The notes under the pieces are model-generated. The model was not told the DNA's origin and made no database searches. It saw nothing but the letters and a program-made list of their open reading frames with translations. From Methanocorpusculum sp. (lineage in GTDB: Archaea > Halobacteriota > Methanomicrobia > Methanomicrobiales > Methanocorpusculaceae), in NCBI GenBank assembly GCA_029987235.1, contig DALTWF010000012.1:1-42621 (forward strand): a DNA stretch of 42,621 nucleotides, written 5' to 3'. The position numbers and the translations under genes are program-made. Shown one piece after another: positions 17,353-24,209 of this stretch (its first letter is position 1; each line of letters opens with the position of its first letter).

Positions 17353-18447
17353 ATGTACCCTTACCAAGAATATTTAGATCTTAAAAAGACTGATAAAACG
17401 CGGGAAGCGGTTTCCGGTTCCCTGAAGTATTTCCTGCTGCTCCAATATGATACAGCTGGCGAAGATTTGCAGGCTGCATCTATTGAGTATCTGCAGGATT
17501 CAGAACAGAATCATTTTGATAATGTGAAAGCCTTTATCAAGTGGCTTTCAGATTGCGGTAAAAGTCCGAATACTATTTATTCCCGTTATACTTCTGTTAT
17601 GACGTGGCTTAAATGGAATGATATTTCATTTACCCCGGCGCAACAGAGTATGCTTCAGAGTTTGCTTCCCCGGAAGGTTACGGTTCATGATGAAGCAGAT
17701 CTTACGCGGGATAAAATAAAATCGCTGCTCGCTCATGCAGATCCGCTTATGCGCGCGGTGATTTTATGTTTGGTGAGTTCCGGTATGCGTGTTGGTGAGC
17801 TGCTTTCAGTGGATTTTTCTCAGCTGCGGGATAATGAATTTCATATGAATTATATGCAGATGAAAGCAGGAAAGCCGCATGTATATTTTATTTCGGCAGA
17901 AGCGCTCGCGGCTTTGCGTGAGTGGTTAAAGGTGCGTGAAAAATTTTTATCCGGCTCTCGTCATAAATCCGCGGCGTGTCTCGGGCGCGGTGTTCGTTTG
18001 GAGTTTGATAATCGTATTTTTCCGTTAACTGCTGCTACTCTGTTTCAGAAGTTTCAGCATGTGCAGAAGTCGGCCGGACTTTATGAGTATGATCCTCAAG
18101 CGAAGCGCGCGCGGCTTACGTTTCATATGTTTAGGAAATTTGCTGATTCTACTATGAATCTGCATATTTCAAAGAATGAAACTAATGCTCTTATTGGGCA
18201 TTTTGAACCGGGTGATTCTGCTTACCGTAGATACACGCGGGAGCAGCTCCGCGAGGCATATAAAAAAGTAGAGCCGTATCTTACGATGCAAGCCCCGGCG
18301 GATTATGCGGAGTCTAAGGATGAAGTGCGCGCGTCTCTTGCGACTCATGATAAAATCTTGGTTGCGTTGTATGAGGAAAAAATAGAGATGCAGAAGAGAA
18401 TGGAGCGGCTGGAGCGGCTGCTTCGTGTGGCGGAGCATCTGGATTAA
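17353..18447 (+). CDS. int: Tyrosine recombinase/integrase of the provirus
   Basis: A 364-residue integrase. The N-terminal SAM-like core-binding region (about 30-105) has WLSDCGKSPNTIYSRYTSVMTWLKW; the catalytic domain has Arg146 in SSGMRVGELL, a beta-hairpin Lys near 171, HMFR at 258-261, His283 in LIGH and the nucleophile at Tyr291 or Tyr294 in SAYRRYT. The C-terminal 50 residues look coiled-coil (EEKIEMQKRMERLERLLR). I chose the ATG at 17353 because the longer reading starts at GTG (17269) with no ribosome site; ATGs at 17311 and 17320 are alternatives. It would insert and excise the element. The stop overlaps the converging nuclease gene by 4 bp. Confidence 0.93.
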   Translation: MYPYQEYLDLKKTDKTREAVSGSLKYFLLLQYDTAGEDLQAASIEYLQDSEQNHFDNVKAFIKWLSDCGKSPNTIYSRYTSVMTWLKWNDISFTPAQQSMLQSLLPRKVTVHDEADLTRDKIKSLLAHADPLMRAVILCLVSSGMRVGELLSVDFSQLRDNEFHMNYMQMKAGKPHVYFISAEALAALREWLKVREKFLSGSRHKSAACLGRGVRLEFDNRIFPLTAATLFQKFQHVQKSAGLYEYDPQAKRARLTFHMFRKFADSTMNLHISKNETNALIGHFEPGDSAYRRYTREQLREAYKKVEPYLTMQAPADYAESKDEVRASLATHDKILVALYEEKIEMQKRMERLERLLRVAEHLD

Positions 18448-18962
18448 CTTAATTTTTTTGTTTTTGGATCCCAGAAGAAATTTGTTTCGGGGTTTTTCTC
18501 GTTTCTTTCGAAGATTGAACCATAAATTTCAGGGTATTTTATTTCTTTAAGAGGAATACAAAATATAAATTGAGGGTTGTTAGGTTTCCCTCCAACACCA
18601 ATTACAATGAATACAGGTATTTTTTGTTCCTTTTCATATTTTTTATATCGTTCCATTTGTTCAGGTTTTGCCCATTGAATAGATTGTTTGACGATTTCGC
18701 CATAAGGATTTATTTCTTCATAGAACCAAGTTCTGAATTTGCATTCAACTGCAAATTCTTCTTTAGTTGGTTCATATCTTATGCGGAAATCTGGGTTTTT
18801 GTCGCTTTCAACTCGTATGTTTGTATCTCTGCATCGGTCTGTTGTCCATGTTACAATGGTAAAGTATTTTGATGAAAATTTACTGGCGATTGTTTCTTCA
18901 AATAAGTTTCCCATTCGTTCATATTTGTTTTCTTTTGAAATTTTAATGTTCATAACGTACAT
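18444..18962 (-). CDS. PD-(D/E)XK-fold nuclease
   Basis: A 172-residue soluble protein with a clear restriction-endonuclease-like core: Glu in LFEETIA (about 21-24), then PDF at 57-59 (catalytic Asp58), then VECK at 72-75 (Glu73 and Lys75). A later QMERYKKYEKEQKIPVFIVI strand-helix unit completes the fold. It could be a resolvase, a DNA-processing nuclease or a restriction-like defence enzyme; specificity is not visible. It is transcribed with the RHH regulator on the minus strand, opposite to the main viral operon, so it is likely expressed early or in the integrated state. Met4 is an alternative start. Confidence 0.72.
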   Translation of the reverse strand: MYVMNIKISKENKYERMGNLFEETIASKFSSKYFTIVTWTTDRCRDTNIRVESDKNPDFRIRYEPTKEEFAVECKFRTWFYEEINPYGEIVKQSIQWAKPEQMERYKKYEKEQKIPVFIVIGVGGKPNNPQFIFCIPLKEIKYPEIYGSIFERNEKNPETNFFWDPKTKKLS

Positions 18963-18970
18963 TTTTGACC

Positions 18971-19225
18971 TCAGATTAATTTTTTAAGGGAATTGTAGAT
19001 TTCGTCTTTGATGGTTTCTTCGTTGATGATAAGAGAGGGGTAAAGTTTCTTACTTTTTAGCGCGTGTAGCATTGGATATAAGTTTGCATAGAGATTTATT
19101 GCATCGTGAATAACTGAAGAAAATGTTTTGTTTTCTGTTTCGCAGATAATTTTAACTTTTTTTTGAAGTTCTTCGGTGATTCTGAAGCATACATTCTCTG
19201 TTTTTTTGATGTCTTTGGCTGTCAT
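18971..19225 (-). CDS. Ribbon-helix-helix transcriptional regulator
   Basis: An 84-residue protein starting TAKDIKKTENVCFRITEEL. The short N-terminal strand (NVCFRI) and two helices (EELQKKVKIICET and TFSSVIHDAINLY) match the Arc/CopG ribbon-helix-helix fold. I place the start at the ATG 19225 because a minus-strand TATA box (CTATAAAAA, about 19249-19257) lies 25-30 bp upstream, giving a leaderless mRNA; an upstream in-frame ATG exists at 19243. It is divergent from the main operon and is the best candidate for the repressor that keeps the provirus silent. Confidence 0.72.
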   Translation of the reverse strand: MTAKDIKKTENVCFRITEELQKKVKIICETENKTFSSVIHDAINLYANLYPMLHALKSKKLYPSLIINEETIKDEIYNSLKKLI

Positions 19226-19304
19226 TATTACATAATATTTCATGCATACTTTTTTATAGTTTGCAGTGCTATGTATTACTTGCAATACAAAGCAATGCAT
19301 GAAA
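19226..19304. promoter_or_regulatory. Divergent control region of the provirus with nested inverted repeats
   Basis: TTTCATGCAT (19238-19247) and ATGCATGAAA (19295-19304) are exact reverse complements flanking the region. Inside lies GTATT-ACTTGC-AATAC (19273-19288). The minus-strand TATA box for the RHH gene sits between them. This symmetric layout is what one expects of operators for a dimeric repressor that controls both directions, but binding is inferred. Confidence 0.5.
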
Positions 19305-19426
19305 ATAAAGTAAATGTCGTTTTCCGAAGCGACTTAGAATTCTGTAAAAAGGAATTCCCGGTACTCCATGACCGGATTATGAAGAACGTTGAACAACATA
19401 ATTTAGCCATTAACGAAACATCATAA
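19295..19426 (+). CDS. Small protein, first gene of the rightward operon
   Basis: A 43-residue charged protein (MHENKVNVVFRSDLEFCKKE at its start). ATG 19271 would add eight residues in frame, but the control-region repeat covers both starts. I do not recognise it. It overlaps the proposed operator, so its expression probably depends directly on repressor binding. The stop is 2 bp before the next ATG. Confidence 0.5.
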   Translation: MHENKVNVVFRSDLEFCKKEFPVLHDRIMKNVEQHNLAINETS

Positions 19427-19428
19427 CC

Positions 19429-19665
19429 ATGCCTGATGAAAAAAAGAATCCTTACACTTTTGTTGAAAGTTGTGAAGGTCTGAACGAATTGAAAAAGCAG
19501 AATGATCTACTAACCGCTCGCGTGCAGCTTCTCGAAAAACTTGTTGCACGCCTGCAGACTGACCTTCAAGAACACATTGAAGAACAAATCTCCACATCCC
19601 CGGCTGCAGTTTGTGCAGCAGACAGCCCTCTGACCATTCAAACAAAAATTATTATTGGAAGTTAA
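19429..19665 (+). CDS. Small coiled-coil protein
   Basis: A 78-residue protein whose middle (about 18-52: LNELKKQNDLLTARVQLLEK then VARLQTDLQEHIEEQ) is a strong heptad-repeat coiled coil, so it likely forms dimers or trimers. The tail is Ser/Ala-rich and uncharged. No family recognised. It sits in the early-looking part of the provirus operon, 2 bp after the previous stop and 3 bp before the next start. No ribosome binding site precedes it; CATAACC lies directly before the ATG. Confidence 0.65.
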   Translation: MPDEKKNPYTFVESCEGLNELKKQNDLLTARVQLLEKLVARLQTDLQEHIEEQISTSPAAVCAADSPLTIQTKIIIGS

Positions 19666-19668
19666 ACC

Positions 19669-19962
19669 ATGACAGAAAATTCACTTAAGGACGAAAAAGG
19701 AAACATTATCATCACATCCGAACAGTTCAACGTATCACTTAAATTTATCAAAGCCGGAGAAAACACCGATCCGGACACCGGCAAGCATTTTAAGTGGGGC
19801 GATTCTGTAAAAATTATTGCAGGCGACAAGGTTATCAAGCTTACCGCACTGCAGGCAGCCGTTATTCGTGATGCTCTCGCGGTTCCGGAAGTCGCCGAAG
19901 AGCTGCGCGCACGTATCGAAACAGAGAAAGCCGCATTCATGAAATCTCTGGGGGCTTTCTGA
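19669..19962 (+). CDS. Hypothetical provirus protein
   Basis: A 97-residue soluble acidic protein with beta-rich N-terminal half (NIIITSEQFNVSLKFI, KWGDSVKIIAGDKVIKL) and a helical C-terminal half (LQAAVIRDALAVPEVAEELRARIETEKAA). I do not recognise it. Like the preceding gene it has AACC immediately before the ATG and no Shine-Dalgarno sequence, unlike the later genes. Confidence 0.62.
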   Translation: MTENSLKDEKGNIIITSEQFNVSLKFIKAGENTDPDTGKHFKWGDSVKIIAGDKVIKLTALQAAVIRDALAVPEVAEELRARIETEKAAFMKSLGAF

Positions 19963-19983
19963 GATTAAATTGAGGGTGTATTC

Positions 19984-20157
19984 TTGTTAGGCTTATTTGT
20001 TTATGATCCCCGGACCCGCAAATATAAGCGGGTCGCAGCTTCTAATTCTATCTACTACTTGTATAAGCTGACCAAAGGAGAAAAGTTCCAGAATGGATTC
20101 TGGAACATACGCCCTCTATCTAGAAGAGGTCGTGAGAATGACACGGGAAATTTATAA
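19984..20157 (+). CDS. Small basic protein, probable TTG start
   Basis: A 57-residue open frame starting at TTG (19984) with GAGGGTG (19972-19978) five bases upstream, a good ribosome binding site. It reads LGLFVYDPRTRKYKRVAAS at its start and is basic with a run of aromatic residues (SIYYLYKL). It fills what would otherwise be a 175-bp gap in a tightly packed operon and overlaps the next gene by 20 bp, typical of coupling. I do not recognise a family. Confidence 0.5.
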   Translation: MLGLFVYDPRTRKYKRVAASNSIYYLYKLTKGEKFQNGFWNIRPLSRRGRENDTGNL

Positions 20158-20368
20158 ACCTGAAAGTTTTTTTGTACCTGAGCGGGACAGCTGGCTTTTA
20201 TCAGATGAAAGCAAAGACTGCCCCGGCGTGAAAGAATTTAAAGAAGCTACGGATTATGATGATGTTATCCGTTGGCGTGCAAATTATTTAGCAAAGTGCA
20301 GAGACTGCATCGGGCAGCCGTGGTGTTATGCATCGCAGTTTATGCAGGGAAAGAAGGCGCGGATATGA
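20138..20368 (+). CDS. Small cysteine-containing protein
   Basis: A 76-residue protein from the ATG at 20138, chosen because GAGGT (20125-20129) is well spaced before it; a longer frame begins at 20093. Cysteines in DCPGV, CRDC and QPWC suggest a bound metal. No known family recognised. The stop overlaps the next start as ATGA. Confidence 0.55.
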   Translation: MTREIYKPESFFVPERDSWLLSDESKDCPGVKEFKEATDYDDVIRWRANYLAKCRDCIGQPWCYASQFMQGKKARI

Positions 20369-20526
20369 AGTATGAAAATGTTTGCTGCCGGAACTGCCGC
20401 TACATTGAGCATCACAATTTTAATGATATTTGTTTTGCTTCCGGTACTCGTATTGATGATTTGGGTTCCTGCTGCCCTTTGTTTCATCGGAAGGAGAGCG
20501 GCAGGCAGGCGGTGTTAAATGTATGA
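20365..20526 (+). CDS. Small zinc-ribbon-like protein
   Basis: A 53-residue protein with six cysteines in the pattern CCxxC (residues 7-11), a single Cys near 23, and CC near 36-37, plus adjacent histidines (IEHHNF). This suggests a zinc-binding mini-domain. ATGA overlaps both the preceding stop and the next start, so it is embedded in the operon. Function unknown; possibly DNA- or protein-binding. Confidence 0.6.
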   Translation: MKYENVCCRNCRYIEHHNFNDICFASGTRIDDLGSCCPLFHRKESGRQAVLNV

Positions 20527-20729
20527 CAGATACGTTTGTTTGTAGTTTAACTCCTGAGCGTTCATTTCGTTATTTTAAATTTAAACTTTCAGAGGATGAC
20601 GCAAAATTTCTTAAAGAATGTCAATTATCCCAGGGAGCATTTGAAACATGTGTTGCTGAAGTTATTGATAGAATAATTCTTGAATTGCGTTTATTACATT
20701 TGGAGGATGTTGATGAAAAAAAGATATGA
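20523..20729 (+). CDS. Hypothetical provirus protein, possible RHH-like
   Basis: A 68-residue protein with a strand (RYFKFKLSE) followed by two helices (DDAKFLKEC and AFETCVAEVIDRIILELRLL). This is weakly like a ribbon-helix-helix protein but I cannot confirm it. It overlaps the previous gene by 4 bp and its end overlaps the next small gene by 17 bp. Confidence 0.58.
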   Translation: MTDTFVCSLTPERSFRYFKFKLSEDDAKFLKECQLSQGAFETCVAEVIDRIILELRLLHLEDVDEKKI

Positions 20730-20859
20730 AATTACTTTTTTAGATGAGTTCGGTTTTCACTGTGTGGATTATCTCCGCGCTTCTTCTATGGAAAAGGCGT
20801 ATGAATATCTTGATATTATTCACCCGGATTCACGGGTTATAAACATAAAAGAAGTATGA
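20713..20859 (+). CDS. Small hypothetical protein overlapping its neighbours
   Basis: A 48-residue open frame, MKKRYEITFLDEFGFHC at its start. The ATG at 20713 has GGAGG (20702-20706) six bases upstream; an in-frame ATG at 20707 is too close to that site. It overlaps the previous gene by 17 bp and the methyltransferase start by 4 bp (ATGA). Composition and an alternating strand/helix pattern look genuine. No family recognised. Confidence 0.58.
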   Translation: MKKRYEITFLDEFGFHCVDYLRASSMEKAYEYLDIIHPDSRVINIKEV

Positions 20860-21488
20860 GTATTCGTGTTTTGGTTGCCTGTGAATATTCCGGTGTCGTC
20901 CGTGATGCGTTTTTAAGACGTGGAGCGCGGGCTGTATCTTGTGATTTACTCCCGTCTGAGTCTGATTTTGGCGAACATTATCAGGGTGATGTTTTGGATG
21001 TTATTGATGATGGTTGGGATATGATGATTGCTCATCCGCCCTGCACTTATCTTAGTTGTGCGGGTAATGCGTGGTTATCATCTTCCGGCAGGCAGGAAAA
21101 AAGAGCTGCGGCTTTTTCTTTTTTTATGCAGCTGGCGGAAGCAGATATAGATAAAATCTGTGTGGAAAATCCGGTAGGTTATCCTAATCTGCATTGGCGT
21201 AAGCCTGATCAGATTATTCATCCGTATTATTTCGGTGATTGTCAGCTGAAAAGAACGTGTCTTTGGCTAAAGAACTTGCCGTGTTTGGTTCCTACTATGC
21301 TTATGGTTCGCCCTCAGCCTATTTCTTTTACTCCCTCGTCTAATCATGCTCGGTATTTTACTGATAGTTGCCTTGGAAAAGACCGCGCTAAACTTCGTGC
21401 GAAGTTTTTTGTCGGCGTTGCTGAAGCGATGGCGGAGCAGTGGCTGCAGGAAGGCAGCATAACTATGCAGATGGTGGATAATACATGA
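20856..21488 (+). CDS. DNA cytosine methyltransferase-like protein
   Basis: A 210-residue Rossmann-type methyltransferase. SAM-binding motif I is VACEYSGVVRDAF (about 7-19); the catalytic motif IV is AHPPCTYLS with Cys63; motif VI is VENP (103-106). It lacks a recognisable target-recognition domain and is much shorter than classical m5C enzymes, as in the compact form often carried by phages. It could modify viral DNA against host restriction or only bind. It is the last gene before the hairpin-rich region. Confidence 0.82.
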   Translation: MSIRVLVACEYSGVVRDAFLRRGARAVSCDLLPSESDFGEHYQGDVLDVIDDGWDMMIAHPPCTYLSCAGNAWLSSSGRQEKRAAAFSFFMQLAEADIDKICVENPVGYPNLHWRKPDQIIHPYYFGDCQLKRTCLWLKNLPCLVPTMLMVRPQPISFTPSSNHARYFTDSCLGKDRAKLRAKFFVGVAEAMAEQWLQEGSITMQMVDNT

Positions 21489-21522
21489 TTATTGAGCCAA
21501 CTGCTCTCCCATATAACACCTA

Positions 21523-21699
21523 TCTTCTAGGAAGGGGTGGCGAGGGGAAACCGTGGGTTTCCCCTAACCAAGTTTGCATCTTTGGGCAAACTTGGTTTTC
21601 TTCTTCGCAGCGGGAGCTGCGGAAGAATTGGCAGGGCGGGAGCCCTGCCTATCTTGGCTTACATAGAGCAATCCGAACTTTTCGGAGGTGCGTTTTCTG
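21523..21699 (+). other. Hairpin cluster, probable rolling-circle replication origin region
   Basis: Five stem-loops follow each other. (1) AGGGGAAACC/GGTTTCCCCT, 10 bp with loop GTG, 21543-21565. (2) AACCAAGTTTGC/GCAAACTTGGTT, 12 bp with an 8-base loop, 21566-21597. (3) TTCTTCGCAGC/GCTGCGGAAGAA, 11 bp with one bulge and loop GGGA, 21601-21627. (4) GGCAGGGC/GCCCTGCC, 8 bp with loop GGGA, 21630-21649. (5) CCGAA/TTCGG, 21673-21685. TATCTTG just after hairpin 4 (21650-21656) recalls the nick region of pC194-type origins. A 71-residue open frame across this region is not convincing: it is repeats and has no ribosome site. The cluster ends at the rep ribosome site. Confidence 0.7.
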
Positions 21700-22692
21700 A
21701 TGGGGTTTGAAACCCGTTTCCTTCCCAAGATACGGCGGTCGAACCGGTATAAAGAGTACGCGTTGATTTGTTACCGCTTTGCGCAGTATCTGGATAGAAC
21801 TGAAGGTAAAACTTTTGAACTTAATGGTTTTGATACTCTGAGCTGCAAACATTCACATAAGGAAATACCTTATGTGCATAGGTTTTGTGAAGTGTATCAG
21901 AAGGCTTTGTATGCTAAATTCTCCCGTCTGGAAGAGTGGTATAAGGAAAATGAAACCCCGGTTTTTCTTTTGACTTTGACCACTGCACAGACCGGAGATA
22001 TTAAAGCAGCCTTTGAGCAGCTCCGCGCGGGTTGGGAAAAGATAACTGCTAATCTGCGTAAGATCCGCAACTCACGGAACATTAAGATAGAATATCTTTA
22101 TGTGTATGAGCATCACAAGAGCGGATATCCGCATATGCACGTTATTATTTTCGGAGATATTACGGATGCAGAATTTGACAGACTTAAAAGACTGTGGTCT
22201 GATAAGTATGAGATTGGTTCATATGAACACGGTCTTAATGTTTCCAAATCGAAAAAAGAAGATAAAATTTCCCATGTCCGCGCGTATATTCTGAAATATG
22301 TGCAGAAATCAATGGATTTTAAATCTATGACCGTGGGCAGATTTGTTTTTCTTGCGGTGATGTGGTCTTTTTATGACCCGTCTAAATGGGTTTGGCGTGT
22401 TCCTGATGGAGTAACTGCAACAGGCACACCGAAGTTTAAGTCATCCGGCGGCGGAGTGTTTCGGCTCTGGGGTGCGTCTCGCGCGCTCACGGGTCTTATG
22501 AAGTATCAGCCTAAGGAAATTGATGCTACAAAGACCTTTGAACAGTATGCCCGGTTCGGCGAAGATGTACCGGAAATAATTGTTGAATGGTCTAAAAAGC
22601 AGTTAAAACGCCTTGTATCGTCTTTTGCAGAACTGAAACCACCTGAGTTAAAAGTATTTTATGAATTGGGGGATTTTTATGGTTCGGATTAG
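21700..22692 (+). CDS. rep: Rolling-circle replication initiator (HUH-type Rep)
   Basis: A 330-residue Rep. Motif 1 is FLLTLTT (89-95), motif 2 the metal-binding YPHMHVIIFG with His145 and His147, motif 3 AYILKYVQKS with Tyr196 and Tyr200 around Lys199. This order and spacing are diagnostic of HUH endonucleases that nick the origin and attach to the 5' end. There is no helicase domain, so host helicase would be used. I chose ATG 21700: GGAGGTG (21684-21690) is 9 bp before it; GTG 21688 overlaps that site. It follows the hairpin cluster directly, as Rep genes often adjoin their origin. Confidence 0.88.
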   Translation: MGFETRFLPKIRRSNRYKEYALICYRFAQYLDRTEGKTFELNGFDTLSCKHSHKEIPYVHRFCEVYQKALYAKFSRLEEWYKENETPVFLLTLTTAQTGDIKAAFEQLRAGWEKITANLRKIRNSRNIKIEYLYVYEHHKSGYPHMHVIIFGDITDAEFDRLKRLWSDKYEIGSYEHGLNVSKSKKEDKISHVRAYILKYVQKSMDFKSMTVGRFVFLAVMWSFYDPSKWVWRVPDGVTATGTPKFKSSGGGVFRLWGASRALTGLMKYQPKEIDATKTFEQYARFGEDVPEIIVEWSKKQLKRLVSSFAELKPPELKVFYELGDFYGSD

Positions 22693-22724
22693 TGAACGGG
22701 CTTTAAATGAGCCTGAAAAATTCT

Positions 22725-22738
22725 CCTAAATACTAATA
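22725..22738 (+). promoter_or_regulatory. Probable promoter of the structural gene block
   Basis: The AT-rich CCTAAATACTAATA lies 17-30 bp upstream of the ATG at 22755, the position of a TATA box for a leaderless transcript, and that gene has no Shine-Dalgarno sequence. It follows the end of rep by 33 bp, so structural genes can be transcribed separately from replication genes. Confidence 0.5.
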
Positions 22739-22754
22739 CATCTCATGTATAAGT

Positions 22755-23252
22755 ATGGGTGAAACTGTAGTTATCCTGATTATTACGGGTTTGATCTGTG
22801 CGGCGGTCTGTGTCTGCTTTATGGGCTTTTTCCTTATTCGGAAAAGCTCAGAGGTGGCGCAGAAAAAAGCCGAACTTGAAAAAGACATTCTCATTGAACG
22901 CGAAAAGAACGAGCGTATTTTAGCAGTTGAAGAGCTGAAGAACGAGCGTTCCCGGCTTTCTAACGAAAAAACAGCGATTTATGCAAATCGTGATATGGTT
23001 GCTGCTCAGTTAGAAGCGGGCGTATTAGGTCAGCAGCAGGAAGAAGAAGGCGGTATTGAAGGACTCATTAAGAACATTGCTCCGCTGCTTCTCCAGAATC
23101 CTGATATTTTGAAGAATTTGAATTTAGGTAATTTGTTCACAAAAAATAATCAGGTGCCTGTTCAGGCTCCGGTTCCGTCAGGGGGTGGTGCGGTGAATCC
23201 ATCTCCCGCGTCCTTTCCTGTCTCCGGATCTGGTGAAGGAGCTGCTGAGTAA
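22755..23252 (+). CDS. Membrane-anchored coiled-coil protein
   Basis: A 165-residue protein with one N-terminal membrane segment (about 4-28, VVILIITGLICAAVCVCFMG), then a charged coiled coil (about 35-72, KKAELEKDILIEREKNERI and following), an acidic linker and a Pro/Gly/Ser-rich tail. It is likely a virion membrane or assembly protein, given its place at the head of the structural block, but the family is unknown. The tail is low-complexity and is overlapped by another reading frame (23233-23355). Confidence 0.68.
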   Translation: MGETVVILIITGLICAAVCVCFMGFFLIRKSSEVAQKKAELEKDILIEREKNERILAVEELKNERSRLSNEKTAIYANRDMVAAQLEAGVLGQQQEEEGGIEGLIKNIAPLLLQNPDILKNLNLGNLFTKNNQVPVQAPVPSGGGAVNPSPASFPVSGSGEGAAE

Positions 23253-23355
23253 TCCATATATTCAGAACACTGTTGCGGAGTATTTCGGTAAAATGACATT
23301 CCGTGATAAGTGGTTGTTAATTAAACAATTCTTTCTAATGAAAAAAGGAGTCTAA
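23233..23355 (+). CDS. Possible small overlapping ORF
   Basis: A 40-residue frame, reading VKELLSNPYIQNTVAEYF near its start, overlaps the end of the preceding gene in another frame and ends 3 bp before the next ATG. The amphipathic composition looks like a real protein, but the only starts are GTG (23233) or CTG with no ribosome site, so it could also be a frameshift extension of the upstream gene. The frame opens at 23197. It fills a 105-bp gap in an otherwise gapless block. Confidence 0.35.
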   Translation: MKELLSNPYIQNTVAEYFGKMTFRDKWLLIKQFFLMKKGV

Positions 23356-23357
23356 AA

Positions 23358-23807
23358 ATGGCAGGTTCTTTTAGAAATTATAGAGCAAACTATGTTAAAA
23401 ACGGTCGTTATTACAGAAACCGTGCATCCTATTATGGATGGCGTGGGGCTCGCTACGCATATAATGCTGGTCGTTCTGTAGGTCGCCGTGTCCGTGCAGC
23501 TGGTCGCGGTGTCGTAAGATATCAGACTCGCGCAAATCAGGGATTCGGACCGAAGGGATTTAAGGTTTATCCGGATCTCCCGCTTGCAGGCGGTGTATTA
23601 GTCGGTATGACTAATATTGACCGTCAGATCCCCGGTGAAGTAATTCTTACCGGTGCTGCCCTTCCGATTGGTGGAAAGTATGGCAGATCTGTTAGAAATT
23701 TCTTTGGCGGTGTTATTCTTGGAGAGCTGCTCTCTAAGATTACCGGAAAGAGCATTAATTTCCCGGCAACTACAAAAACGAACAGCGTATCTCAGTTCTA
23801 CGCATAA
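23358..23807 (+). CDS. Basic Arg/Tyr-rich structural-type protein
   Basis: A 149-residue strongly basic protein. The first 60 residues are Arg- and Tyr-rich (RNYRANYVKNGRYYRNRASY), consistent with nucleic-acid binding. The rest has two or three short hydrophobic stretches (PLAGGVLVGM, VILTGAALPIGG, FFGGVILGELLSKI) that could insert into a membrane or pack in a capsid. GGAG (23347-23350) is 7 bp before the ATG. It is a candidate genome-binding or internal virion protein. No family recognised. Confidence 0.7.
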   Translation: MAGSFRNYRANYVKNGRYYRNRASYYGWRGARYAYNAGRSVGRRVRAAGRGVVRYQTRANQGFGPKGFKVYPDLPLAGGVLVGMTNIDRQIPGEVILTGAALPIGGKYGRSVRNFFGGVILGELLSKITGKSINFPATTKTNSVSQFYA

Positions 23808-23836
23808 AGGACTGAAAAAAAATTAGGTGATTAAAA

Positions 23837-24187
23837 ATGGCTGGACCTTATCATATTACTTTAGAAATGAAGAGCGGTCGCTCTGTTGATCTCTATGCAG
23901 CTGCATCCGCAGCTGTTGGTACTAATCTTCCGTGTGAAAAGCTCGGTGATGCAATTTCTACTTCTCCGGACTCTTTCGTTTGGGATATTCAGAATGACGC
24001 TATTACTGATGTATTCTTTGGCTGCAGTTCTGGCGCAGTTGAACTTATCCGTGAAGGAAATAACACAGGTGTTATTTTCCGTGCGGCACAGAATCAGGCT
24101 TCACAGGCAGGAAGAAAACTGCATAATGTTGCCTTAGTTGCTGGTGCAACTTATAGAGTAAAAGTAGTTTCTGCTATTCCGGCATAA
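23837..24187 (+). CDS. Candidate capsid protein (116 residues, beta-rich)
   Basis: A small protein with regular alternating strands: YHITLEMKSG, VDLYAAA, SFVWDIQN, AITDVFFG, AVELIREGN, TGVIFRAA and VALVAGATYRVKVVSAI. No membrane segment and no enzymatic motif are seen. AGGTGA (23825-23830) gives a strong translation signal. Size, fold pattern and position between the basic protein and other structural genes make it a candidate major coat protein, possibly a single jelly-roll. This is inference only; no family recognised. Confidence 0.62.
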   Translation: MAGPYHITLEMKSGRSVDLYAAASAAVGTNLPCEKLGDAISTSPDSFVWDIQNDAITDVFFGCSSGAVELIREGNNTGVIFRAAQNQASQAGRKLHNVALVAGATYRVKVVSAIPA

Positions 24188-24209
24188 ACTTCTTTTTTGG
24201 AGGTATTAC

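Noticed and set aside
21566..21655. CRISPR-like array, because of consecutive repeats
   Set aside because: The repeats are different hairpins, not identical units with unique spacers. No cas genes are present in the window.
21485..21700. A 71-residue open frame across the hairpin cluster
   Set aside because: Its sequence is dictated by consecutive inverted repeats, and it has no ribosome binding site. Secondary structure is the more likely reason for conservation.
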